Notes: generated from the sequence alone by a model not told the origin. A stretch of DNA of 13,290 nucleotides from CAZBGL01 sp964491375 (GCA_964491375.1 CAZBGL010000219.1:1-13290), one strand, 5' to 3'. Positions 1 through 7,660 are shown, counted from the first letter of the stretch. Numbers and translations are program-made.

Positions 1-31
1 CGCCCTCCATGCCGCCCCGGCATGCGCCGCC

Positions 32-38
32 GGATGAG
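32..38 (+). promoter_or_regulatory. Shine-Dalgarno-like site for cheA
   Basis: GGATGAG, one mismatch from GGAGGAG, ends 7 nt before the ATG at 46. Neither the ATG at 22 nor the one at 34 has a comparable purine-rich site, so this motif favours 46 as the cheA start. It overlaps the ATG at 34. Confidence 0.5.
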
Positions 39-45
39 CCCGCCC

Positions 46-2070
46 ATGGACGCGAACGTCCGAGAGTTCCTGGCCGAAGCCGAAGAGATCCTCGACCGGA
101 TGGCCGACGACCTGGCCGAGCTGGAGGGGGCGCAGGACGGCGCAGAGCCGGATCCCGAGGTGGTGAACAGCATCTTCCGTGGGGCCCACAGTCTGAAGGG
201 CATCGCGGCCATGTGCGGCTTCGGCCACATCACCGAACTGTCCCACAAGATGGAGGCCCTGCTCGACGGCATCCGGATGGGCCGGGTGAGCGTGGACCGC
301 GACGTGATGGACCTCCTCTACGGCGGGCTCGACCTGCTCAAAGAGTTGTGTGGCCGCCTGGCCAAGGGGGATCCGCCCGAAGACCCGGCCGTGGAGGACT
401 TTGTCCAGCGCCTGGTGCGGGCCGCCGAGGATGAGGGCCGGGGGGAGGAGGGGGTCCTCTCCTCCCTGGGGTTCCCCGAAGACGTGGTCCAGGTGCTCAC
501 GGAGTACGAAGTCCACCGGATCGAGGCCACCCTTAAGAACCCTTCCCGCACCCTGGTGTGGGTACGGGTGGGGTTCCCCTTCGAGACGTTCGACACCGAT
601 CTGGAGCGCCTGAACGAGGTGCTGCGCCCCCTCGGGGAGATCATCTCCACGCTGCCCACCCCCGGCGCGGGGGCCGAGGAACGCATGGATTTCCAGATCC
701 TCTTCGGGCTCAAGGAGCCGGTGGAGGCGCTGCGGTCGGCGGTGGAGGCGTTCGGGGCCGAGGTGGAGGTCCTCCGGCCCGCGCCGGCCGTCCAGCGTGA
801 GGTCCCGGCCCCGGCCCGTCCCCGGGAACCGGCCGAAGCCCGCCCCTCCCGCGAGTCGGAGGCCCCGGCGTCCACGCCGTTAAGGAGCCTGAGCGGGTCG
901 ATCCGGGTGGACCTGGCCAAGCTGGACCGGCTCATGAATCTAGTGGGGGAGCTGGTGCTCGCCCGCAGCCACATCCAGCTCGTTTCGTCTCGCCTCCGGG
1001 AACGGCTCGGTCTGGCCGGCGACGTGCTGGAACTGTCCAAGGCCCAGAAGACCCTGAGCCGCAAGCTGGCCGAGCTCCAGCAGGCCGTGATGGACGTGCG
1101 CATGGTGCCCCTCGGCCAGTTGTTCTCCAAGCTCCAGCGGGTGGTCCACCAGATCCTGCGGGGAAGCGACAAGGAAGTGGACCTGGAGATCCAAGGGGCC
1201 GACACGGAGCTGGACAAGCTGATCATCGAGGACCTGAGCGACCCCCTGATCCACGTGATCCGCAACGCGGTGGACCACGGCATCGAGCCCCCCCAGGTGC
1301 GCGAGGCCAAGGGCAAGCCCCGCCGGGGCCGAATCCGCATTGCGGCCCACCAGCGGGGTAACCACGTGGTGATCGAGGTGGAGGACGACGGGGCCGGAAT
1401 CAACCGTGAGCGCGTGAGGGCCAAGGCCGTGGAGCGAGGGTTCATCGACCCGGACGCCGAGCTGGACGACCGAGAACTGCTGGATCTGCTGTTTGTCCCC
1501 GGCTTTTCCACCAAGGACGAGCCTACCGAGGTCTCCGGCCGGGGCGTGGGCATGGACGTGCTCCGGAAAAACATCGCCCGGCTTTCGGGCATGATCGAGC
1601 TGGATAGCCGGGAGGGCGAGGGCACCCGGGTGACCGTGGTTCTTCCGATCACGCTGGCCATCATCCAGGCCCTGCTCATCCGGGCGGGCACCATGCGGTT
1701 CGCGGTGCCCCTGAGCAGCGTGCTGGAGACCGTGTCCGTGGAGCCGGGGCAGGTGGCCTCCCTGGAGGGCCGCCCCGTGCTGCGCCTGAGGGAGAACACG
1801 CTGCCCCTGGTGCGCCTGGATCGGTTGTTCGGGGTCCCGGAGCAGGGGGGGAACGGCTGGAAGTACGCTGTGGTGGTGGGTGTGGCCGAAAAACGCGCGG
1901 CGTTCGCGGTGGACGAGCTGGTGAGCCAGCAGGACGTGGTGATCAAGGGTCTGGGTACGCGCCTCGAGGCGGTCCGCGGGATCGCCGGCGCCACGGACTT
2001 GGGGGATCAGCGGCCGATTCTCGTGTTGGACGTGGCCGCCTTGGTGGAGGAGGTGTTTGCCCATGCCTGA
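46..2070 (+). CDS. cheA: Chemotaxis histidine kinase CheA
   Basis: Cytoplasmic sensor kinase that autophosphorylates under receptor control and passes phosphate to response regulators, including the CheB encoded at the end of this operon. The 674-residue product reads: P1 HPt domain with phospho-acceptor His48 in FRGAHSLKG; an ACT/ferredoxin-like segment at about 138-245 in the place of P2; a Pro/Arg-rich linker; P3 dimerization helices from about 283; P4 ATPase with N-box HVIRNAVDHG (403-412), G1 DDGAG (447-451), F-box around F487 and G2 GRGVGMD (498-504); and a CheW-like P5 domain from about 525 to the end. All catalytic motifs are intact. I chose ATG 46 over in-frame ATGs at 22 and 34 because MDANVREFLAEAEEIL is a typical CheA N-terminus and a Shine-Dalgarno-like site precedes it. 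The frame stays open to base 1, so an N-terminal extension outside the window cannot be excluded. It overlaps the next gene by 8 nt. Confidence 0.96.
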   Translation: MDANVREFLAEAEEILDRMADDLAELEGAQDGAEPDPEVVNSIFRGAHSLKGIAAMCGFGHITELSHKMEALLDGIRMGRVSVDRDVMDLLYGGLDLLKELCGRLAKGDPPEDPAVEDFVQRLVRAAEDEGRGEEGVLSSLGFPEDVVQVLTEYEVHRIEATLKNPSRTLVWVRVGFPFETFDTDLERLNEVLRPLGEIISTLPTPGAGAEERMDFQILFGLKEPVEALRSAVEAFGAEVEVLRPAPAVQREVPAPARPREPAEARPSRESEAPASTPLRSLSGSIRVDLAKLDRLMNLVGELVLARSHIQLVSSRLRERLGLAGDVLELSKAQKTLSRKLAELQQAVMDVRMVPLGQLFSKLQRVVHQILRGSDKEVDLEIQGADTELDKLIIEDLSDPLIHVIRNAVDHGIEPPQVREAKGKPRRGRIRIAAHQRGNHVVIEVEDDGAGINRERVRAKAVERGFIDPDAELDDRELLDLLFVPGFSTKDEPTEVSGRGVGMDVLRKNIARLSGMIELDSREGEGTRVTVVLPITLAIIQALLIRAGTMRFAVPLSSVLETVSVEPGQVASLEGRPVLRLRENTLPLVRLDRLFGVPEQGGNGWKYAVVVGVAEKRAAFAVDELVSQQDVVIKGLGTRLEAVRGIAGATDLGDQRPILVLDVAALVEEVFAHA

Positions 2071-2608
2071 GCCTCCCCAGGACCTGGCCGCGTGGAGGGA
2101 GGCCCTCCTGCGGGCCTTGGAGAAGGACCGGGGCGGTGCCGACCCCGGCACGGCCCCGGCTCGGGTGGAGGGGGGCCGCACCGAGGTCCTCGGCGTGGAG
2201 GTGGGGGGGGAGCAGTACGGGTTCGAGATCGGGACCGTGGCCGAGATCCTGCTGCCCCGGCCTGTCACCCCCGTGCCCCGGACGCCGCAGTGGGTCCTGG
2301 GAATCGCCAGCGTCCGGGGGACGGTCCTGCCTGTGGTGGATCTGGCGTCCCGTCTGGGGCTGGCGCCCAGACCCCCAGCGCGGCACAACAGGATCGTGGT
2401 CCTCCGGGACGGGGAGGAGCGCATGGGGTTCCGGGTGGACCGGGTGCGCGGGGTGGTCCGGCTCCACCGGGAAGGGGTGGAGAGCAGCGACTATGCCGAG
2501 GCGGTGGACCCCCGTTTCCTCAAAGGAGTGGGATACGACCGGGAGGGACGGTTGTTGGCGCTGCTGTGCGCCTCGGCCCTGTGCGACTTCCGGGTGGAAG
2601 GGCCGTGA
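2063..2608 (+). CDS. cheW: CheW-type coupling protein 1
   Basis: Adaptor that links receptor tips to the CheA P5 domain in the array. The product has 181 residues. An N-terminal extension of about 38 residues, variable in sequence, precedes one CheW domain (about 39-170) with the pattern EILLPRPVTPVPRTP followed by VRGTVLPVVD, typical of the CheW beta-barrel; the Arg of the RG pair corresponds to the conserved receptor/CheA-contact arginine. I chose ATG 2063 because GGAGGAGG at 2046-2053 sits 9 nt upstream; an in-frame TTG at 2057 would be only 3 nt from it. It overlaps the end of cheA by 8 nt and its TGA overlaps the next ATG (TGATG), implying translational coupling. It contains a run of eight G residues (2203-2210), with the frame intact. 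Confidence 0.94.
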   Translation: MPEPPQDLAAWREALLRALEKDRGGADPGTAPARVEGGRTEVLGVEVGGEQYGFEIGTVAEILLPRPVTPVPRTPQWVLGIASVRGTVLPVVDLASRLGLAPRPPARHNRIVVLRDGEERMGFRVDRVRGVVRLHREGVESSDYAEAVDPRFLKGVGYDREGRLLALLCASALCDFRVEGP

Positions 2609-3075
2609 TGGACGGGTCGCTGGAACTGCTGTGCTTTGGCGTGGGCGCGAGGCGGTTCGCCGTGGACATCCAGGTGGTACGGGAGATCCTCCGGCCCCGG
2701 CCCGTGACTCCGGTCCCGGGGGCGCCGGCCGGGGTGCAGGGGGTGTTCAACCTGAGGGGGGAACTGGTGCCCGTGGTGGACACTCACCGCCTCCTCGGGG
2801 AGAGCGCTCCCTCCGATCCCCCTGCCGATGCCAAGTTCGTGGTGGTCAGGGCGGGGGGCAGCACTTTTGCGGTGCCGGTGGACCGGTTGTTCGACGTGGT
2901 CTCGGTGCCGCTGGATCAAGTCGTGCCCGCTCCGGGGGGCGAGGACCCGGATCGGGCGGTGGTGGTCGGGATGTTCCGGCGCGAAGAAGAGGGCGGGGCG
3001 ACCCCCGTGGTGCTCTTGCTGCGGGCGGGCCGTTTGTTCGCCGGGGGGCACGACGCGGGAGGACCGAGAAGATGA
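2608..3075 (+). CDS. cheW: CheW-type coupling protein 2
   Basis: Second single-domain CheW, 155 residues, starting almost at the CheW fold without the N-terminal extension seen in its neighbour. It shares with it the EILRPRPVTPVPGAP block and the downstream LRGELVPVVD strand, so the two look like paralogues, although they diverge elsewhere (KFVVVRAGGSTFAVPVD versus NRIVVLRDGEERMGFRVD). ATG 2608 overlaps the stop of the previous gene and is preceded by GGAAGGG at 2596-2602. A GTG at 2605 is possible but less well placed. Its TGA overlaps the next start as ATGA (3072-3075). Two CheW proteins in one operon could serve the two receptors separately or form CheW rings in the array; the sequence does not tell which. 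Confidence 0.93.
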   Translation: MDGSLELLCFGVGARRFAVDIQVVREILRPRPVTPVPGAPAGVQGVFNLRGELVPVVDTHRLLGESAPSDPPADAKFVVVRAGGSTFAVPVDRLFDVVSVPLDQVVPAPGGEDPDRAVVVGMFRREEEGGATPVVLLLRAGRLFAGGHDAGGPRR

Positions 3076-4511
3076 CCAAATACGGCGTGGGGTGTGTGGC
3101 AGGGGCTGCGCTTGCGGGTGCGGCCGGCCTGCTGGGGGCGTGGGCCGGGCTGGTCGGGGGGCTGGCCGCCGTGGCTGTGGGAGCGGCGGCGGGAGCGGCC
3201 GTGACCGGGATGATCCGGCGAAAGGAGTCGGAAAGGACCCGGCAGGCCCTCTTGGCATTGGAACGTGTGCTCCGGGGGGAGGAACCCGGCGAAGGAGGCC
3301 CCCCTTGGCTTGCCCGGGTGGCGTCCCGGCTCGCCGAGGCCCGCGAGCGGATCCAGTCGGCCGAGGCCCGCGCCGCAACGGCCGAGGCGGAACTCTCGAC
3401 CACTCGCGAATCCCTGGAGGCCCGGTGCCGGCGGCTGGAGCAGGCCGTGGAGGCCGTCCTGGCGTCCCTGAGGGAACCTCCTCGGTTTCCGTCGGTGGCC
3501 GAGCGGATGGATCCGGTGCTCTCCGACCTCACCGCCCACGAGGAGGAGTTGCGGGAGGCCGCCAGTGCGGTGCGGGAAGCCGTGGAGTCGCTGGGTGACC
3601 GTCTGCGCCCGTTTCGGGATGCCTGGCGCGATGCTTCCTCTCGGTGGGATGGGTTGATGGAATGGGCCGCCCGGACCGATCCCCTCATCCGGGAACTGGG
3701 TGAGCGGGCGGATCCCGGCGGCCGGGGTGCGGCGCTCCGGGAGATCGCAGAGTCTCTGGGGGCATCCATGGTGTCGTTCCGCGAACGCTTGGATGCGGTC
3801 CGGGCCCGTTTCCGGGAGCTCCAGGCGGACGCCGAGGGGGCCGTGGCCTCGGTGGAGCGGCTCGGAGCCCGGATCCAGTCCATCGGGGCCATCCTCACGG
3901 TGATCGAGGAGGTCACGGAGCAGACGAACCTTCTGGCCCTGAACGCGGCGATCATCGCGGCCCAGGCCGGGGAGCAGGGCCGGGGGTTCGCCGTGGTGGC
4001 CGACGAGATCCGGGACCTGGCCGAGCGCACGGCCGAGTCCACCCAGGAGATCTCCGGGCTGATCGAGACGCTCCAGTCGGAGTCCACACGGGCGGTGGGG
4101 CTGATCGCCACCCAGGCCAAGGCCGTGGAAAGGACCGTGGCGGACCTCGAGCGGGTGGAGACCTTGGTGGAGGACTGGGAGGGCCAGGTGGAGTCCCTCC
4201 GGGGAACGGCGGCCTCGTGTACCGAGTGGGCGCAGGGAGTGGAGTCTCTGGTTCGTTCGGTGCGCGAGGCCTGGGAATCCCGCCCGGCGGCTCCGTCGAT
4301 TTCGACCGTCGACCCGCTCGCTCCGGACGAGGCGGAGGGAGTCCCGGTGGAACGGCTGATGGAGCGTCTGGAGGAAGGGGAGTACTTGGTAGGCCAGCTT
4401 CGGGCGGTGGTGGAGGGACTGGACCGGGACTTCCAGGTCCTCGATCCGGCGGACGCCTTGCGCCGGGCAGCCTCGATGCTCCGGAGCGCCCTGGGCGAAG
4501 AGGGAGCGTGA
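3072..4511 (+). CDS. Membrane-anchored chemoreceptor without sensor domain
   Basis: Methyl-accepting chemotaxis protein of 479 residues. Residues about 5-46 form two Gly/Ala-rich membrane helices with almost no loop between them, followed by a basic RRK; there is no periplasmic domain and no recognisable HAMP. The rest is predicted cytoplasmic coiled coil, broken near residues 68-80 by a Gly/Pro-rich stretch, with the signalling hairpin tip at about 277-305 (EQTNLLALNAAIIAAQAGEQ). The tip has Ile295 and Gln298 where most receptors have Glu and Arg; Glu301 and the GRGFAVVADEIR segment that follows are kept. A C-terminal tail of about 80 residues follows the receptor helix, with no CheR-binding pentapeptide. 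GGGAGGA at 3057-3063 sits 8 nt before ATG 3072. It sits between cheW and the heme receptor, so it probably acts as an array partner of the latter. Which stimulus it senses, if any, is unknown. Confidence 0.92.
   Translation: MTKYGVGCVAGAALAGAAGLLGAWAGLVGGLAAVAVGAAAGAAVTGMIRRKESERTRQALLALERVLRGEEPGEGGPPWLARVASRLAEARERIQSAEARAATAEAELSTTRESLEARCRRLEQAVEAVLASLREPPRFPSVAERMDPVLSDLTAHEEELREAASAVREAVESLGDRLRPFRDAWRDASSRWDGLMEWAARTDPLIRELGERADPGGRGAALREIAESLGASMVSFRERLDAVRARFRELQADAEGAVASVERLGARIQSIGAILTVIEEVTEQTNLLALNAAIIAAQAGEQGRGFAVVADEIRDLAERTAESTQEISGLIETLQSESTRAVGLIATQAKAVERTVADLERVETLVEDWEGQVESLRGTAASCTEWAQGVESLVRSVREAWESRPAAPSISTVDPLAPDEAEGVPVERLMERLEEGEYLVGQLRAVVEGLDRDFQVLDPADALRRAASMLRSALGEEGA
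3933..3976 (+). repeat. 44-nt exact direct repeat, copy 1
   Basis: This stretch encodes the receptor hairpin tip LALNAAIIAAQAGE and is base-for-base identical to 5895-5938 in the next gene, third positions included. It ends where the CAG/CAC codon difference begins. Copy 2 lies 1962 nt downstream. Confidence 0.9.
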
Positions 4512-4514
4512 GCC

Positions 4515-6632
4515 GTGAACAGCCTCCGGATCCGCGTGCTGGTGGCCTTGGCCCTGGTGGCGGTGTTCCTGGGGGGGACCGCCTTCTGGTGCTATGTGGC
4601 CTACCGCACCCGGAGCGTCCAGCGGGAGGCCAAGCACTATGGAAACGCCTTGGCCGACGCCCTGGTGGCGGCCGTGCTCCCCCGATTGGCGACCGCGGAC
4701 AAGGAGGGGCTCGAGGATCTCCTTCAAACTCTGTTGCGGAGCCACCTGTACGAGAGTGCGGCGATCATCGGCCGCAGCGGGGCCGTGCTCGCGTCTGAAC
4801 CGCCCGTGAACGGGCCAGCCGATCCGGACCAGGACCCCCGGTGTACGGGGTGCCACAGCCAGCGTCCGCCCCTTCCCGTGAGCACTCTTGAGGCGCAGGG
4901 GGGAGAGCGCCTGGTGCGCGTGTTCCGTGCCCTTCCCGCGGATCCCTCCTGTGGGCGGTGCCACGCCCCGGAGGATGCGCCGCTGGGGTATCTCTACCTC
5001 GACGTGGGCGTGACCACTCCGTTCCAGAGGCTTCACACCGACACGGTGCGCCTGATCGCGGGGGCGGGGGCCGCCATCGTGCTGCTCCTGCTGTGCGCGT
5101 ACGGTGTGCTCTCCCGGATGGTGATCCGGCCCCTGCGGCAGCTCAGGGAAGAGGCCGAGCGGCTGGAACGAGGGGAAACGGGCGTGGCCTTCACCGTGGA
5201 CCGGGCGGACGAGCTCGGCGCGGTGGCCGCGGCCCTGAACCGGGCCGCCCGGCGCCAGCAGGGGGTGCTCCGGGAGATCTCAGCCCTGGTGTCCCATCTG
5301 GGCGAGTGCGGGGTGAACGTGCAGATGGCCCTGAGCCGGCTCCGAGAGGGGGTTTCGGCCGGGAGGAACGCGGCCGAGGCCATCGTCCGGTCCGTGGACG
5401 GGCTGAACACGGCGCTCGAGGAGACGCGGACCCACCTGGACGCCATCGCGGGCTCCACCAGCGACAACTCCACCAGCCTCATCCAGATGTCGGCCAGCAT
5501 CGACGAGGTGGCCGGCACTGCCGACGATCTGGCCCAGCAGGTTTCGGCCGTGGCCTCGAGCGTGATCCAGATGGTCCAATCCACGGCGGAAGTCGCCGAG
5601 AACGTGGAGGGACTGGCCCGGGAGACCGAGGCCACGGTGTCGTCCATGAGCCAGATCGACGCCTCCACCCGCCGCATCGAGGAGACGGCCCGTCAGGCCG
5701 CCGACCTCGGTGAGGAGGTCGCGAGGGCCGCCGAGGAGGGGAGCGGCGCGGTGCAGGAGACCCTCCGGGGCATCCACGACTCCTACGCGGTGATCCAGGA
5801 GACCGCCGACGTGATGGCCCACCTGGCGGAGGCGAGCCGCAACATCGACCGGGTCGTGAAGATCATCAACGAGATCAACGACAAGACCAAGCTCCTGGCC
5901 CTGAACGCGGCGATCATCGCGGCCCAGGCCGGGGAGCACGGCCGCAGCTTCGCGGTGGTGGCCCACGAGATCCAAAATCTTTCGGAACGGACCACTGCGA
6001 GCACCGGCGAGATCTCCCGGATCGTCCGCAGGATCCAGGAACAGGCCGAACTGGCTGCCGGCGCGGTCGCCCGGGGCCAGGAGGCCACGGCCCGGAGCGT
6101 GGAGTTGGCCGAGCGGGCGGGCGCCTCCCTCCAGCACATTCTGGAGAAGGCCCGCGCCGCCAGCCGCATGAACCAGAGCATTTTGAAGGCCACCGAGGAA
6201 CAGGCCCGGGGAAGCCGCAGCGTCACCGACTCCATGCGCCAGGTCAACGCCATGGTCTCGCACATCCGTCAAGCGGTGCAGGAGCATCGCACCAGCGGTG
6301 ACCTGGTGAGCCAGAGCACCGATGTCATGCGAAACCTCACCGAGCAGGTGAAACTCGCCACGGCCGAGCAGGCCGAGGTGAGCCGATACATCTCCGAGGC
6401 CGTGGCCGCCATCGACAAGAACCTCCAGGACATCCTGAACGCCCTCGCCCGCGAGCGCCAGGAGACCGGCCGCATCCTGGACCACCTCAGGGATCTGAAG
6501 GAGCGCACGGAGGACCAGGACGGCAGCATCCACGAGGTGGAGCGGGTGCTCCACGAACTCCAGAGCCAGATCCAGGGGCTGGAAAGGCGTGCCTCCGCCC
6601 TGGTGGGGGGCGCGGAAAAGGAGCGTCCATGA
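4515..6632 (+). CDS. Diheme c-type chemoreceptor (methyl-accepting chemotaxis protein)
   Basis: Transmembrane receptor, 705 residues, predicted to sense redox state or a heme ligand in the periplasm and to control CheA. Order: TM1 (about 7-29); periplasmic domain (about 32-178) with an N-terminal Cache/PAS-like stretch and two covalent-heme motifs, CTGCH (110-114) and CGRCH (146-150); TM2 (about 180-202); HAMP beginning VIRPLRQL (about 203-255); then a long coiled coil with its tip at 452-476 (NDKTKLLALNAAIIAAQAGE). The tip carries Ile468 and Gln471 as in the preceding receptor, and also K-T-K where Q-T-N is usual. Single-heme periplasmic chemoreceptors are known (Desulfovibrio DcrA, Geobacter GSU0582 and GSU0935); two motifs in one sensor domain fit that theme. 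The start is GTG 4515, three nt after the previous stop, with GGGAG 8 nt upstream. The stop overlaps cheB as ATGA. No CheR-tethering pentapeptide is seen. Confidence 0.93.
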   Translation: MNSLRIRVLVALALVAVFLGGTAFWCYVAYRTRSVQREAKHYGNALADALVAAVLPRLATADKEGLEDLLQTLLRSHLYESAAIIGRSGAVLASEPPVNGPADPDQDPRCTGCHSQRPPLPVSTLEAQGGERLVRVFRALPADPSCGRCHAPEDAPLGYLYLDVGVTTPFQRLHTDTVRLIAGAGAAIVLLLLCAYGVLSRMVIRPLRQLREEAERLERGETGVAFTVDRADELGAVAAALNRAARRQQGVLREISALVSHLGECGVNVQMALSRLREGVSAGRNAAEAIVRSVDGLNTALEETRTHLDAIAGSTSDNSTSLIQMSASIDEVAGTADDLAQQVSAVASSVIQMVQSTAEVAENVEGLARETEATVSSMSQIDASTRRIEETARQAADLGEEVARAAEEGSGAVQETLRGIHDSYAVIQETADVMAHLAEASRNIDRVVKIINEINDKTKLLALNAAIIAAQAGEHGRSFAVVAHEIQNLSERTTASTGEISRIVRRIQEQAELAAGAVARGQEATARSVELAERAGASLQHILEKARAASRMNQSILKATEEQARGSRSVTDSMRQVNAMVSHIRQAVQEHRTSGDLVSQSTDVMRNLTEQVKLATAEQAEVSRYISEAVAAIDKNLQDILNALARERQETGRILDHLRDLKERTEDQDGSIHEVERVLHELQSQIQGLERRASALVGGAEKERP
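5895..5938 (+). repeat. 44-nt exact direct repeat, copy 2
   Basis: Matches 3933-3976 over 44 nt with no mismatch, inside the tip-coding region of the diheme receptor. Recombination between the two copies, which are in the same reading frame, would delete 1962 nt and fuse the N-terminal part of the first receptor to the C-terminal signalling half of the second. Confidence 0.9.
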
Positions 6633-7654
6633 AGGGGCGCGCACGGGTGCTGGTGGTGGACGACAGCCCGTTCGTCCGCCGCTTTCTCCGGGAGGTCCTC
6701 GCCTCCGAGCCCTGGGTGGGGTCGGTGGACGGGGCGGCCAACGGGCAGACCGCCCTGGCCAAGGCCCTGCGGACTCCCCCGGATCTGGTCACCCTGGACC
6801 TCCACATGCCCGTGATGGACGGGTTCTCGTTCCTGAGGCTGTTCCGGGCCCGCTCCGCCGCACCCGTTCTCGTGGTCAGCGCGTATGCCGACCTGGAGAA
6901 CGTGGAACGCGCCCTTTCCCTGGGGGCCACCGGGTTCATCTCCAAGCCCGAGGACCCATACCGCAACCTTGAGTCCATCGCCGAGGAACTCCGGCTGAAA
7001 GCGCGTTTTGCGCTCGCCCGCCCCGCGGCCGGCCGGGAGGAACGGACCGTGGAGGGGGCTGGGAGGCCCGGACCCGAGACGGCGGACTTTCCGGTGGTCG
7101 CCATCGGGGCCTCGTCGGGCGGGCCGCCCACGGTGCAGTACCTCCTCTCCGGGCTCCAGGAGGACACCCGGGCGGCCTTCCTGGTGGCCCAGCACATGCC
7201 TCCGGGGTTCACCGAGTCGTTCGCCAAGCGGCTGGACCGGCTGCTTCCGGTGCGGGTGTGCGAGGCGGCCCAGGGCGACCGGGTCGTGCCCGGTACCGTG
7301 CTGGTCGCGGCCGGTGGCCGGAACATGACCGTGCGCCGCCTGGGAAACGAGGCCCGCGTGGTGCTCGAGCCACCGGACGACGATCCCTACGTGCCCAACG
7401 TGGATCGGTTGCTGGAAAGCGCGGCCCGGGTTTTCGGGGAACGGCTCACCGCCGTGATCCTGACCGGGATGGGCCGCGACGGGGCCCGGGGCGTGGAGGC
7501 GGTGAAGCGGTGCGGGGGACGGGTGATCGCCGAGTCCGAGAGGACGGCCGCGATCTACGGTATGCCCCGGGAGGCCGCAGCCACCGGGTTCGTGGACGAG
7601 GTGTTGCCTCTCCCGGAGATCGCGGTGAGGCTCATCCGGCTGGGAGAGGCCTAG
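6629..7654 (+). CDS. cheB: Chemotaxis protein-glutamate methylesterase CheB
   Basis: Cytoplasmic response regulator and methylesterase that removes methyl groups from receptor glutamates (and may deamidate glutamines) when phosphorylated by CheA, giving adaptation. The 341-residue protein has an N-terminal receiver domain with acidic pocket D11/D12, phospho-acceptor D57 (TLDLHMPVMDG), S84 and K106, a linker of about 40 residues, and a C-terminal esterase domain with the catalytic triad S162 (GASSGG), H189 (AQHMP) and D284 (TGMGRDGA). Everything needed for activity appears intact. ATG 6629 overlaps the receptor stop and is preceded by AAGGAG at 6618-6623. It is the last gene of the operon; its partner methyltransferase CheR is not in the window, so it is presumably encoded upstream of cheA or elsewhere. 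Confidence 0.96.
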   Translation: MKGRARVLVVDDSPFVRRFLREVLASEPWVGSVDGAANGQTALAKALRTPPDLVTLDLHMPVMDGFSFLRLFRARSAAPVLVVSAYADLENVERALSLGATGFISKPEDPYRNLESIAEELRLKARFALARPAAGREERTVEGAGRPGPETADFPVVAIGASSGGPPTVQYLLSGLQEDTRAAFLVAQHMPPGFTESFAKRLDRLLPVRVCEAAQGDRVVPGTVLVAAGGRNMTVRRLGNEARVVLEPPDDDPYVPNVDRLLESAARVFGERLTAVILTGMGRDGARGVEAVKRCGGRVIAESERTAAIYGMPREAAATGFVDEVLPLPEIAVRLIRLGEA

Positions 7655-7660
7655 GGAAGG

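Noticed and set aside
1..45. Separate upstream gene at the window start
   Set aside because: Too short to identify; the bases are open in the cheA frame but without recognisable content.
2203..2210. Run of eight G in the first cheW as a phase-variation switch
   Set aside because: Runs of six to eight G are frequent across this GC-rich window and are explained by Gly codons; the frame is intact and no promoter or start lies at the run.
318..5036. Long minus-strand open frames (318-1994, 940-2424, 2846-4120, 2916-5036) opposite the chemosensory genes
   Set aside because: They are antisense to genes with complete, well-known domains; their products are low-complexity Arg/Pro/Ser or His/Gly/Leu-rich, as expected of mirror frames in GC-rich DNA.
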